Shown one piece after another: positions 10,155 to 21,151 of a stretch of DNA of 64,000 bases (position 1 is its first letter; each line of letters opens with the position of its first letter). Origin of the DNA: Nageia nagi (Eukaryota > Pinophyta); assembly GCA_050084985.1 (NCBI GenBank), contig JBITNC010000001.1, positions 143,220,001-143,284,000 of the forward strand. The letters are read 5' to 3'. Under the pieces are notes generated by a model. That model worked only from the letters and a program-made list of their open reading frames with translations. It searched no databases and was not told where the DNA came from. The position numbers and the translations under genes were made by a program.

Positions 10155-10159
10155 TGCTA

Positions 10160-11390
10160 CAAAAAAGTAAATATGCAATAAGAATGCAGATTTTTACAAT
10201 TTTCCATCTATACATATAAAACATCTAATAAGAAAACATGTAATACATGTGCAAACTTATTACCCATGATCTGTAGAAGGATAAAGTTGGGGTTGTTTTC
10301 TTGTATAGAATTAGGCCTTCACCTGGATGCCCGCAAGGTGGAGCCCAAGTACTACTAGTCCTCAACCAGTTCACCTTGGTCAGTAATATACTCTCACTAG
10401 GAGAATTACTAACTATTTTCCAAGGATCCGATGTATCTTGGACCAACCATTTTAATTATCTTTTTAAGGTTTTCAGTTTTCCTCCTAGGTTATCAGGATA
10501 ATCCTTGAATGGACGTGCGGACATGTGGTATCACTACACACATGCCTATCCACCTAATAGGGTTATGTCCAATCTAACAAAGGTCTTAGGGGCAATTAAG
10601 ACGGACTTACCACCACTTGGGTCTTCAAACTAAAAAGGCTCCAGTCTACCCTGTCCTCACCTCGTGGCTCCCCAAACAAGTCATGTTGTGGAAAAATACG
10701 TGCGGATGTGTTCATTTTAGGGGTTACTTTCAATATTTTATGTATTTGCAAGTATAAAGCAAATGTGCAAAAATATAAAGTAAAGTGAAAATACTCCATC
10801 CACACGAACTTGAAACCTTAAGAGTCCAATGGGTTTTGTACTAACCCTAAAGGACTTTTACATTTTTCATATTTTTGCTCAAGTTCAAAAATAATGAATT
10901 TTACAAAGGCTAAATCCTACTTAGCATTAATCCATAACTTAAACATGTATTATTCCATGACTTAAAATTAAGTAATAAACATGCATCATGCATTATTTAA
11001 AATTTTAAGTACTAAGCATACTTGATTCCTAACAAGGTTAAGAGGCATGCATTATAAACTTAGCATGCAAGATCCATAAAGATTTAAGTAAAAAATTATA
11101 AAAATTCCTCCCATTTTTACTTAAAGTGCTAAAACTTGGATGCTAAAAAATTGTGTTTAAGTATGGTTCCTCCCTACTTTTCACTTAAGGGGTTATCCCT
11201 AAAAAGGGTCTTTGAAGTATGTATTTTAAGTAAATATAGCCTTTGTTTACTTAAAAATATCATAGGTTTGTAGGAAAAATCCCTTAAATGTTTAATTTTA
11301 CCTAGACTTTAAAGAAAAAATCAAATCAAATTTGTAGTGGGTAAAAAATTAAGGCTCAACAACTATAGTTGATAAAAAAAATTTGAAGGG
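10160..11390 (-). other. Conserved 5' leader block of Copia A
   Basis: Untranslated leader upstream of gag. It is closely repeated in copy B (about 32450-33715) and more distantly in C (about 48960-50230), so it belongs to the family. Short open frames on either strand here are not supported by any motif. It contains runs of TTAAGT/ACTTAA-rich sequence at 10920-11310. Confidence 0.75.
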
Positions 11391-11392
11391 CC

Positions 11393-12180
11393 ATGTGTAA
11401 GCCTTGTGGAGGGGGAGAGGTTGGGCAGAGGTGGCAGAGGCCAAATTCGGTGAGGAGGAGGCCATGTAGGGCAGTGGAGGTCGCGTGGGGCGGCCAGTCG
11501 ATGGTTGACCACCCAATTCATGATTGCAGGGTGGTGAGGGAGGAGGGGCATGTTAAAAAAGGATTTAAGCATGAAACAACTGGTTTGTGCATATCCTACG
11601 ATCATTTGCAGGCCATGAAACGGTGTCTACATCATGCATCTTGGCAAACAAGTCGTGTGCATATGCTACGATCATTGCAATCATTGAAACATTATCTGAA
11701 CTATGTTAAACTTTCACGCATCGTGCAGTTTGTGTAGATCCTACGATCAATGTAGTCCATGCAGCTTGCAAATAATTCATGGGCCTTATGTGTATATCCT
11801 ACGATCATGGTAGCCATGAAAGTCTATCTGCACCATGCATCATGCTAAACAATCCATGGACCTTTCAACGTATCCATTTTGTGGATATCCAATGATCATT
11901 GCAATGCATGAAACGTTGTATGCATCGTTGTCAAACAAAGCTCGTAGCCTTTCAATGTATTCATTTGGTGCATATTCTATGATCATTGTAGTCCATGAAA
12001 CTTTGTCTGAATCATGCAGCGCATCAAACAACTTGCGTGCATATCCTGCGAACATTGACAGTGAGGAGAGGTCACGCCCGAGGAGGAGGCGATCGGTGCA
12101 TTTTGTCAAACAAGTCACAGACCCTTTCCTACATTTCCACATTTGGCTTTCTGTCAAACAGGGCGTGCGCTATTTTTCTT
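11393..12180 (-). pseudogene. PPR-derived block captured in Copia A leader
   Basis: About 790 bp of GC- and CpG-richer DNA inside the element leader. The minus strand has PPR signatures: KLFDALHDSDKVSWTTMIIE followed by YAPNEYIERLRALFDN, then AMIIGYPQNGYVE (usual form LFDxMxxxDVVSWTTMIxGYAQNGYxEEA), and TMIVGYTHKAHELF further down. One frame stays open from 12157 to 11840, in the same orientation as the element. Its plus-strand right border is a run of nine C followed by AT-rich leader. The equivalent block in copy B is at 33715-34600. Element C lacks it. Not an intact PPR gene. Confidence 0.75.
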
Positions 12181-12822
12181 GACCCCCCCCCGAATTAATA
12201 ATTTTTGTATGGTGTATTTTATTTGCAATTGAAAGGATTTTTATTTGATTATGTTTTAAACAAATTTAAAATAAATAAATAAATAAATATATATATATAT
12301 ATTATGGTGCCCTTTCTCAAAAAATTTTGTAGTAGGACTCAAAAAACAATTATCCTCCTCTCATTTTTTTTGTAAATGTTCATGCCTCACCAATAAAAAA
12401 TACCACTAACATAGAAAATGGTAGTATATATATGAGAAATTTCACAATAATATATTACTATTTTTAAGCAAATAGTAATAACATAAAGAATGTTAGTATA
12501 TATTGCAATTTTCATCATATATTGGTATTTAATCAAATGTTGTGATAAATTGAACCAACACATACATTTAATTCCAATATAATATGTAAAAAAATACAAT
12601 TTTTGTATACTAACCCTTTTTAAAAGAATTATAGCAATTTAAAAATTACAAGTAACATAGAGGATTAGTAAAAAAAATTGCAACTTGTTAATCATAATTT
12701 AAAAGGACTAACACATAGCAAGTAATGTGTTAGTAGCATCATGTAATAATCCATAAAATAACCAAATGAGGAGGAAATTTATACCTTCTCTTGGAATTTA
12801 CCTCACCAAGACCTTAAAATTG
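12181..12822 (-). other. AT-rich leader with hairpins, Copia A
   Basis: AT-rich leader shared with copy B (34601-35301). It contains an AAAT/AT microsatellite at 12270-12302 and short inverted repeats. Two are clear: 12453-12480 (TATTACTATT...AATAGTAATA, 10-bp arms) and 12708-12733 (CTAACACAT...ATGTGTTAG, 9-bp arms). No coding signal. Confidence 0.7.
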
Positions 12823-12909
12823 AAGGAATAAGAGCTTCAACACCAAAAAGAAGAGCTTCCACACCAAGAAGAAGAGCTTCCACACCAAGAAGAAGAGCTT
12901 CCACACCAA
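12823..12909 (-). repeat. 21-bp tandem repeat next to primer site, Copia A
   Basis: About four units of 21 bp, consensus AGAAGAAGAGCTTCCACACC plus A, ending at the primer binding site. On the element strand the unit starts TTGGTGTGGAAGCTC, resembling the adjacent TTGGTATCAGAGCTT of the primer site. Copy B has about eight units; C has one diverged region. Confidence 0.85.
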
Positions 12910-12921
12910 GCTCTGATACCA
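12910..12921 (-). promoter_or_regulatory. Primer binding site (tRNA-iMet), Copia A
   Basis: The minus strand reads TGGTATCAGAGC, the standard plant primer binding site complementary to initiator methionine tRNA, two bases (AT) inside the 5' LTR. It primes minus-strand cDNA. Confidence 0.93.
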
Positions 12922-12923
12922 AT

Positions 12924-13387
12924 TGAAGGATTTAGACTAGATCTAAACAAATCCTCAAGGACCAAGACAGGAAAACTCAATCATACACAAGATAACACAA
13001 GTGTAATGTGGTTCCTCCCTCCTTGGGAGTACATCCACAACTAGTATCTCAATTCTCAAGTATGCCCCTCTTACAACTATTCTCTTCCTCTCATACACAA
13101 CTAGTAGAGTAATCTTACTCCAAAAACTTAGTTATGTTACAAGAGGAGAGGCCCTCTATTTATAGCTTGAGAGCACCTCCCTAACCTCCCTTTAACCCAA
13201 GGGTAAGGTTAGGGTTACAATATATGTATCACCTAACTTTAACCTACCAACTAACCACATGGTAAAGTCAAAGTCTACATAATAAAGAATTCAATTAATC
13301 CCTTAAGGTATCTACATATCCTTTAAGTGATTAATTGAATTTACAAGGAGTTTAGATATTCACAATATTTCATTACAAATTCTAACA
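12924..13387 (-). repeat. 5' LTR of Copia A
   Basis: 464 bp; equals the 482-bp 3' LTR except for one 18-bp loss in the ACACAATCACACAAGATA stretch and about half a dozen substitutions. On the minus strand it runs TGTTAGAATT to AATCCTTCA. Confidence 0.95.
13157..13164 (-). promoter_or_regulatory. TATA box in 5' LTR of Copia A
   Basis: The minus strand reads GCTATAAATAGAGGGCC, a good plant TATA box; conserved in both LTRs of A and B and as TATAAATAAAAGG in C. Confidence 0.65.
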
Positions 13388-13392
13388 ATTGG
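13388..13392. repeat. Target site duplication ATTGG of Copia A, right
   Basis: ATTGG immediately after the terminal CA of the right LTR; matches 4789-4793 exactly. Confidence 0.9.
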
Positions 13393-15260
13393 GGTTGGTT
13401 CCCAATTGGTTCATTAGAGTAATGACTTTCAAAGTAAAACATAAGATGCAACAAGTTTAGTGTATATTCTAAAATCATTACAGTCCATGAAACTATATTG
13501 CATCATGTTAAAGTCTTTTTAAAAAACCCATTTTGTACATATCCTACAATCATTGTAGTTCATGAAACTATATTTACATCATCCATATTATCATACAATT
13601 CTTAGGCCTTATGTATTATTCCACATTTTGCATACATGTCTATTAGGGCATTCATAATAATAATATTGGATTAAAAATTATTTTCAACTACTCTTTGATG
13701 GATGTAGGAAGAATGTTAGCAAAGGTTGCAGAGTTTGGCTTTACACTTGATAATTGTATTTGCTTAAAAGTCTCTAAAGCCATTTCAAAAAATAAGTAAC
13801 ATCAATATTTTCTATAAAATAGTACTATGTATTAATTTTCTATATTGCAATCACATATGGGAGGTTAAAATTGATTTTTCAACCTATCAAATCACTTGAT
13901 ATGCAATTGTATTCTTACTAGGCTTCCTTTGATTCAATACTTTATAGTGTCATGAAGATGAAAATGATTTGTATATCCGTATTAATTTACATCTATATGA
14001 ATTTAAAGCACAAAATATTTTAAAGGAAGATCAGTAAGAATATGATTGCAAATCAAGCAAGCAATCTGATAAACATAGAAATCTATCTCTAACAACTAAT
14101 ATGTGCCTATAATATAGAAAATCAACCACATGTCTATCATGGTATTCATAACTACAATATCCTTTTGATACATATCCATACCCTCTTCTTGATCTACCAT
14201 GGTGGTATATGTTGGAAGAATGCTTATAAAGGTTACAGAGTTGGTTTTACGCTTGATAATTGCATCTTTTTAAAATTCTATATGATCTTTTCAAAAATTC
14301 ACTTTGTGCATATCTTACAATCATTGTTGTCTATGAAACTATGTTTGCATTATGAATCTTGTTGAACAATTCCAAGACCTTATGTATTCTTACATAGTTC
14401 TCATACATGTATATCATAGCATTAATAACCATATCATTTGATGAAAATCCATAGTTTGTATCCATATATATTATAAAGTATAACAATCATCAGTTTTTTG
14501 TTTCCTTTTTCTACAAGCATATGATTTTTAGAAAGTTGGTATATTAAACTTCAAATTGTGATATCAAGCATGTCCATTGGTTCAATGATGGTTTGATTGT
14601 ATGAAAAAGGTACTTTGCAATTTTTGATAGTTTTTCAATAATCATCAACTATTGGATTTCTTCTTCTACAAACATATGATTTTTAGAAAGTTGGTATATT
14701 AAAATCCAAATTATGATATTAGCCATCTTCTTTGGTTCAATGGTGATCTAATTGTATTTTGGTAATGAAGTTCAAAGCTCCATCAAGATATCCTACATAA
14801 CCATGAAGATAAACAATGCATGTATAATGGTTCATCCCAAGAATAATGCAATAAAAGTCTGTCATGCTATTAAATAATTTACAATCCCCATCCACTAGAC
14901 TTGCATGGCTACCTGCAAATAGAATATATACAAAGTTTATTTTTTCAAGGTTGGTTCTTAAATGCTTCATCAAATCAAAGAGTTTAAGGGCATCCTTATT
15001 ATATACATGAATTTTATATACTCAAATCATTTTAGTCCATGAAACTATATCTAGATCATGCCACTTATCAAATACTTCTTGGGTCTTATGTATTCTTTTA
15101 CATTTTGCATACATGGCTATCAAGGTTTTCACAATCATAAATATCAGGGTTTTCACAATCATAAATATCATGGTTTTCACAATAATTTTCCTATATTTTT
15201 TTATGTGATATGTATACCATAAAAATATGAATCTTTCATCATTTTTGTATGTTTTCAATT
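13393..15260 (-). pseudogene. PPR protein pseudogene (PLS class), main part
   Basis: Minus-strand relic with many PPR motif remains. The 5'-most piece (15022-15258) reads TLIAMYAKCKRIHKTQEVFD then KWHDLDIVSWTKMI (usual LIAMYAKCGxIxxAxxVFDxMPxRDVVSWT). A C-terminal-type piece at 14737-14973 reads HASLVDGDCKLFNSMTDFY and MNHYTCIVYLHGYVGYLDGA followed by LNFI (usual YACMVDLLGRAGYLDEALNFI). Between 13490 and 14400 at least three more WTTMIVGYAQ-like cores appear. Next to Copia A, SWTVMILEYT leads to the insertion. Because a C-terminal motif lies upstream of further internal motifs, at least two PPR copies, perhaps tandem duplicates, are fused here. Many stops and frame changes. Confidence 0.7.
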
Positions 15261-17639
15261 TGATTCAACTATAAATTTTTCTAACTTTATTATAAATTTT
15301 GTAGGCAGTAAGAAAATGAGTACACAAATAATAACTACAAATTTTTATGAATAAAAATATAAATGAAATTGGCAAGCAATGACATAATCAAAATTATCAA
15401 CTTGTGAGATACAACTATGATCATAATGTAAGTCAATATTTATGATCATGATATTTCTTATCTATCTCCTTGCAGTTTCTTGGTTAGTAATATTTATATG
15501 GTGTAGTTAGACAATTTCTTATCATATGGTATAATATAGTTACATCATTATATACCATATGATGTATTTTGAGTATTTAGTTCATTGAGTATCCCTACTA
15601 ATGCGTGTATAATGATTCATCCCAAGAATAATGTAATAAGAGTCACTCATGCTATTAAAGTATTTGATTTCCTTCTCAAAGCCATATTTTGGATCATATA
15701 TTGTATTTAGATAATTTCATATCATATGATACTATTGAATATTTTTAGTAACCTTTAAGATTATGCTAGGTGGAAACTAAACTAAAACTCACATTCAATG
15801 ATATACAATACATCTGTTAACTAACAATATCAATAATAATATGAAGTATAACAAAGATGCAAATGTATAAATGAAATATTTAGACTATTGGATCAATATA
15901 ACATCCATGTACTATTGAGAAAGGAATTAAGATAAGATAAATACATGTCACCTTACTTGGGAAGCTAAATCTATATGCAAATAGGAACTTGTCGAGTGAG
16001 AATGATATTGGTATGTGAATCCCTTAAATGAATATAGTCTAAGACCCTAGTGTGAATGCTAATAGCAACATAGATGCCAATAATAACATGAAAACTAATA
16101 GAAATGTGAATGCTAATAATAGCACAAATGCTAAGCCTCCTATATATAGAGTTTCACAACCAAGATCCAAAGCAAATACATAAAATGACAAGCCTATTAT
16201 AGTATATAAAAGAGAATGCTAGAATGAAAAATGCTTGAGTGATTCCAAGATCCCAATATCAATAGGTGGTATTGAAGAACACCTAAATCATAAGTAGTAC
16301 AAAATATCAATATGAAAAATGCTTGAGTGATCACCTTTATGTATGCAAGAGAATCACCATAATGCACTCTTATAAGCTAGCACCGACACTAGTGTACCTT
16401 GCAGCAACAAAGATATAATTACATGAGAAGGTGCTTAAGTTATGCTCCCAAAAAACCCTGCTCTAGTATTCTAAATATGCATTAGATGTTAGTAAACATA
16501 AGATTTTAAAGATTACACATAACTTGTGCTTTCCTTAATTTTAATGATGCAAGATTATGGTAAAGGAATGCTTCAAACTTTAAATTATACTTCAAGAATT
16601 GAGAATAATGATAATGAAATATAAATGCATCTAACCAAGGTAGAGGGCCCTATAATTTAGGTCTCTTAAGGCACCTAAATGAGTTTGGAGTGAGTTACCT
16701 CACTCCAAAAGGTGTTATGATCCCCCTAGAGTTTGATCAATGAAGAAACCAAAATTTGGGATGCCTATTGTGCAAAGTGTATATGTCTATGTGCTTTTTA
16801 GACAATTTGAATAGTGCAATTAAACAATCTAAGTTAATCTTTGAAAGTATTTATGAAATCCAAGAATAATTATGTTTCAAGGGCTAAGTATGCTTCAAAG
16901 CATAAGATTGTTAAAGATCATTAGATCCAAAGGATCTAAGGATACCCACATGGATAATAATCTAATTATACCATAGATTTTTTATTCTAATGGAACAAAT
17001 ATAATGAAATTTGATTTAAATGCAATTATTATAAAATTTAGCCTATACAATGTACTAAATGCACACAATATTTATTGGAGGATACAAGTGTTAAGAATCC
17101 AAATCTTTTCCATAGTGAGACTGACTTCAAACTTGCAAAAACCTTGAACATACACCAATATATGCATGAAGATCATGCAATCATCTCTTACTTTGATATG
17201 CTATGGGTCCCATGGAGCAAGGAGTTCACCTTTTCTCAAATGATTCAATTTTATATCTCAGGTGATTTTCTAGCAATTTAGCCCCTAGTGCTAAATGCTT
17301 AGTCAAAAATCCTGAGTAATATTTAAATATTTGTAGGATTGCTTGAAATAAGAAGTGTTTATGTACGAGTTATTAAGGATTTTGGTAATTTTAATCTTAC
17401 ATTAATTTGTAATGACATAGTAAATGCATGAGAGTATAAAGAATACTTTATCTAGATGTGGAGTAAACAAGTTATTTAAAATTACTTATTTTATTTTGAA
17501 TGATAGTCATAAGTGTGATATTTAAAATTTAATATTAACCAAGATAGTATATTTTTTCTACTTTCATATAATGGTATCTAGACAAGGGAAGAAGAAATTC
17601 ATAAAAACACTTTTTTTATTATTATTATTTATGTATGTT
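15261..17639. other. AT-rich intergenic DNA, no gene recognised
   Basis: No domain is recognised on either strand. 16020-16200 has a simple-sequence-like run rich in AAT and GCTAAT words. A 68-codon open frame at 17075-17281 (plus; MEDTSVKNPNLFHSETDFKL...) has no family I know and no supporting context; a longer relic read around it (about 16100-17281) has stops in every frame. Confidence 0.5.
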
Positions 17640-18770
17640 TGAAGTCCATGTGAAGACTTGTACAATAAAACCTTACAAGCCGTTTTGATTGACCCTTACG
17701 TCAGTCCATGAAACTGTGCCTCTTATTTTCTTGTCAAATGATCCTTCTTATCGAGCGCATTCATGACGATGCATGCTGGAAGAATGTTGAAAAGGGTTTG
17801 ACTATGCATTTGCCAAATAAATAACCGACCTTTCCAACATATCTGTATTGCGTATATGTTGTGACCATGCTGCTCTTTTCAACCTATCTATGTTGTGATG
17901 ATTGCATTTTATTTGGCTGAGACATTACCGAATAATTTGCAAACCTCTTCAACATAGCTATTTTGTACACATTCTATGATTATGGTGTTCTGTAAGAGCA
18001 CATTTCAATGAGGCTTTAGCAAAGAAAGTATAGACCCCTTCAAACATATTCACCTTGTGCATATTCTAAGATCATTGCTTCTATTTGATTGCATTTGAGT
18101 AAGACACTCGTCAAATAAATTGCATAACCCTCCATCATATTTGTTTTGAGCATATCTTGAGAGCATTGCATTTCGAAAATGCATTTGGTCAAACGATCCC
18201 ATCCCAGGTTCTTCCATTGTATCCGTATGTGTGTATATCCTACGTTCATTATGGTCTATGAGACTACATCTATATGAGATATTTTGCCAAATAATTCACC
18301 TACTTCGTAGTTTTTTATTGGGCATATCCTACATGAGACTACAATCGCCTCTTCAACGTATCTGTCTTGGGTATATCCTGCAATTAGTGGGACCACATTG
18401 GTGGATTCATTTTATCATACAGTTCACCTACCCTTCAACGTATCCTACCATTATGAGACTCCATTTCAATGAGGCATTTTGTCGAACTATTTACATCCCT
18501 TACAATGTGTTCGTAGATTGTTGAGGTATTTTATCAAAGGACCACATGCCCTTTAACGTATCCATTAAATGTATTTGATGAGGCATATAACCAAACACAT
18601 TGTAGGTTCCCACAACGTATCTGCCTCCCCTAATACAATGTAATGAGGCATTATGTCAAACAATTCCCATGTTTCCCTCATCATTCGTGTTTCTTCCCTC
18701 CTCCACAAGGTCGCAAATCGAAGGTACATATTAGCATTCAAAGGTCTTTTTAATTTGAGTACCATGATGT
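17640..18770 (-). pseudogene. Second PPR pseudogene
   Basis: Minus-strand relic with repeated PPR cores at roughly 31-36-residue spacing: GYTQDRYVEEAIVVS, GELFGKISHIDVVS, TIMNVGYTHI, ILEYAQGEYVEGVYTFF, IIIECVQNSYVEEVCKLFGN and a last VSWT-like core near 17690-17710. The upstream end at 18565-18765 (MVLKLKRPLNANMYLRFATL) has no motif and may be the old N-terminus. Stops and frame changes are frequent. The plus strand shows the matching pattern 'CATATCCTA...ATCAT...GTCCATGAAAC', which marks each SWTTMI-GYA core. Family RNA-binding function is lost. Confidence 0.65.
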
Positions 18771-20264
18771 CGAGACTATATTAAATAAAAATATTAGCCT
18801 TTTATTTTATTAATTACATTTTAATTATTTCAAGAAAAAGTGGTAAGTAAAGAAGTATTTAATAAGGGTTTTTAATTCAAAGTGAATAATAGGATAATCA
18901 TGTTTAAAGTTGAAATAATGATACAATATGTTTTTTTTTTTTGAAGAAATGTATCGATTGATTGATATTTAATTTATGAGTGCTTATGAAATATTATAAA
19001 AATTAACGAGTTAGGATGTTACCCTAAGACCAAGGAAGGGAGGTCATTCTAGAGAACATAAAACCTCCTAAGGTCCATAAGTAGGGTATTTGAATTGTTG
19101 GAATGAATTTATGATGCATTTAGAGTAAGATGCATTCTGGTCAAGAAAAGGGTTATCCTGATCCTCAATACTCACAAGACTTTCTTAGTACTCATAATCG
19201 ATGATCCATGGAGGAGCTTGAAAGGTGAAGATAGTAAGCAACTACACCAATAGGAAAAAGATGTGTTGAAGACCTCCTAAGCCAAATCTTGACAAGACTA
19301 GTGTAAATATTCTTTGATAAATGTAAGGGTCTCCTCATGTAAATAAATGTCTCATACATTGTAATGTATAAATACGGTTATCCTAACTCCTTGTAGATTA
19401 TTATCATCACATAACAATTCAAGGTATGAAATGATGCCATTACCCATTGAGGTATAGTCATTTACAAAAAGATGTAAATAGGTGATAACCTAGGTATCAA
19501 AAAGGATAACCTAGTCTCCTTAAGTAACTTATTATGGTAATTCAGAATTAAGGTTGATTTATTTCAACCTATGTTATGTTCTTGAATATATATATATATA
19601 TATCAAAGATATCTTTGAAAAATTAATTAAATAATGAAATAAAATTTCTAATATGCTTATATGAATATAGTTACTTGATAACAAATAGTAAATATTATAT
19701 GTACCTAATATGATTACGGGATCTATGGAACCTTATTGTAAAATATGGATGTGTTGGACTTTAAATTGGAAATACTCTTGGGAATAATCGATAAAAGGTA
19801 TGGGATAGAAAACAATGAATGTCTCCTAATGAAAATAATTATTAAATAAATGATGAGAATATAATATACATCCTTGAAAGTTTTAAAATGATAAGGGTAA
19901 GTTATTTTAAGATGATGTATCTTGAATAATAAAATTTTAATTACTTAGCTCAAGCTAAAAATAAAACATAAGGTTTTTTAGATGATCTTTTAAGAAAACC
20001 TATTCAAGGTGCTAAAACCCTAGAATACAAATGAAAAGTTAATGCAAACTTCAATCATATAATAAAACTGATCAAGAAGCCTACATCATGGATTGACTAA
20101 TGATAGGGATAACTACATAAAATATGACTTAGTCAAACATTCATAAGTTTGCTAAACAACATGCAAAAAGAATATTCCTTGAGTATGAAATACTCTACCT
20201 TGCAGTCCCTTGTTAGAAGTAGTTGTCCATAGTGATATGTCAAGACTTGTTAATCTTTAGCATG
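18771..20264. other. AT-rich intergenic DNA left of Gypsy D
   Basis: No coding signal. A TATA-like GTATAAATACGG at about 19368-19379, after a stretch with 'GTAAGGGTCTCCTCATGTAAATAAATG', could be part of an old LTR, but I found no partner copy. A short TA run is at 19587-19602 and an 18-base poly-T/AT patch at about 18930-18945. Confidence 0.45.
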
Positions 20265-20269
20265 TGAAG
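20265..20269. repeat. Target site duplication TGAAG of Gypsy D, left
   Basis: TGAAG precedes the TG of the left LTR and recurs at 36940-36944 directly after the CA of the right LTR. Confidence 0.8.
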
Positions 20270-21057
20270 TGTTATCACCTAAAATTAATTTATGCATTTA
20301 AATTAACACATTAGGAAATACGTGCTTGCACTTTTATATCTAATTCAAGAATATTAATGCTATTTTGGATATGATCAATATATATCATCAACTTACTACA
20401 TTCTTGTTTATGTAAGTACATGTCAACCTAAGGAGTAGGTCATATTATTATCTATATAAATAGGGATCTAATAGTAAGTCCACATCAAGGAGATACATGA
20501 TCCCATATTTGGTCTTGATGATGGTAGTCCTTTAGGTGTCTCTTGACACCACCATTCAAGGCTAGGTTTGTGTACTTCCTTATGCGAGCATCTTGACAAT
20601 TCTAAGCTTATCTGAGTATCAAATTGAGACAATTGAGAGTTCATGTGGAGGCACAAAGTTGGTTCAAAATGGACTACAATCTAATGAAGACCATCAATGC
20701 TCCTTGTAGATGAAAGCAAACTGTTGATGCTCCTTTTGAGCATGAAATAGATTGCATGCGGCCCTCTTTTTAGATCATCTTGCTTCATGACTTCAGGTGT
20801 AGACTCTCTTCATTGTTGAGGCTTCATCAGCATCTTTCACTCATCCATATCAGGTACGCTTCATGAGGTAAGTACACAAATTCAATCTTATTTGGTAATG
20901 TCATTTCGATTCTAGTTATTCATTATCTTCTATATCAACTTATCTTGTTATAAATTTCTATCTGTTAGCTTAGAATTTACAAATAGATATATGTATCTTT
21001 CGAGAATGTAGATATTCCAGTTATTTGCATTCTCAAATACACTTTTATTTGTAAATA
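20270..21057 (+). repeat. 5' LTR of Gypsy D
   Basis: 788 bp, TGTTATCACC to AAATA (AACA in the other LTR). Partner at 36152-36939. Contains TATATAAATAGGG at about 20453-20465. Confidence 0.88.
20453..20462 (+). promoter_or_regulatory. TATA box in 5' LTR of Gypsy D
   Basis: TATATAAATA followed by GGG; the same box is at about 36335-36344 in the 3' LTR, in otherwise diverged sequence. Confidence 0.6.
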
Positions 21058-21060
21058 ATT

Positions 21061-21074
21061 TGGTGAACCTAATG
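21061..21074 (+). promoter_or_regulatory. Putative primer binding site of Gypsy D
   Basis: TGGTGAACCTAATG begins three bases after the LTR end, where a primer binding site is expected, and starts with TGG as all tRNA 3'-CCA-complementary sites do. I cannot assign the tRNA; some positions may be mutated. Confidence 0.4.
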
Positions 21075-21151
21075 TGAAATCATAAGTAATTATGCTAAAA
21101 CCCTAGGGTTTTAGTTAGGACTAATAAATAATTTTGTGAGTTATTTTAGAG

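Larger units (their letters stand above)
4794..13387 (-). mobile_element. Ty1/Copia element A, full-length, defective
   Basis: Complete LTR-LTR element of 8594 bp, transcribed on the minus strand. Right-to-left order is 5' LTR, tRNA-iMet primer site, 21-bp repeats, hairpin-rich leader, PPR-derived block, conserved leader, gag, zinc knuckle, protease, integrase, RT, RNase H, 48-bp minisatellite, polypurine tract, 3' LTR. The order protease-integrase-RT-RNase H identifies Copia. LTRs agree at about 98-99 percent apart from one 18-bp deletion, so insertion was recent, yet gag and pol have several stops and frameshifts. It is the same family as element B. Confidence 0.95.

Noticed and set aside
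10225-10446. Open frame reading WAPPCGHPGEGLILYKKTT in the Copia leader
   Set aside because: Conserved in A, B and C only as part of the untranslated leader; it has frame differences between copies and no known domain.
12910-12921. tRNA gene fragment matching initiator methionine tRNA
   Set aside because: Only the short complement expected for a primer binding site is present, right beside the LTR; no cloverleaf can be drawn around it.
17075-17281. 68-codon plus-strand open frame as a small gene
   Set aside because: No known family, no TATA or neighbouring exon signal, and length within chance for this window; kept only as a remark in the intergenic entry.
20468-20656. Minus-strand open frame inside the 5' LTR of Gypsy D
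   Set aside because: Not kept open in the partner LTR at 36152-36939 and without a motif.
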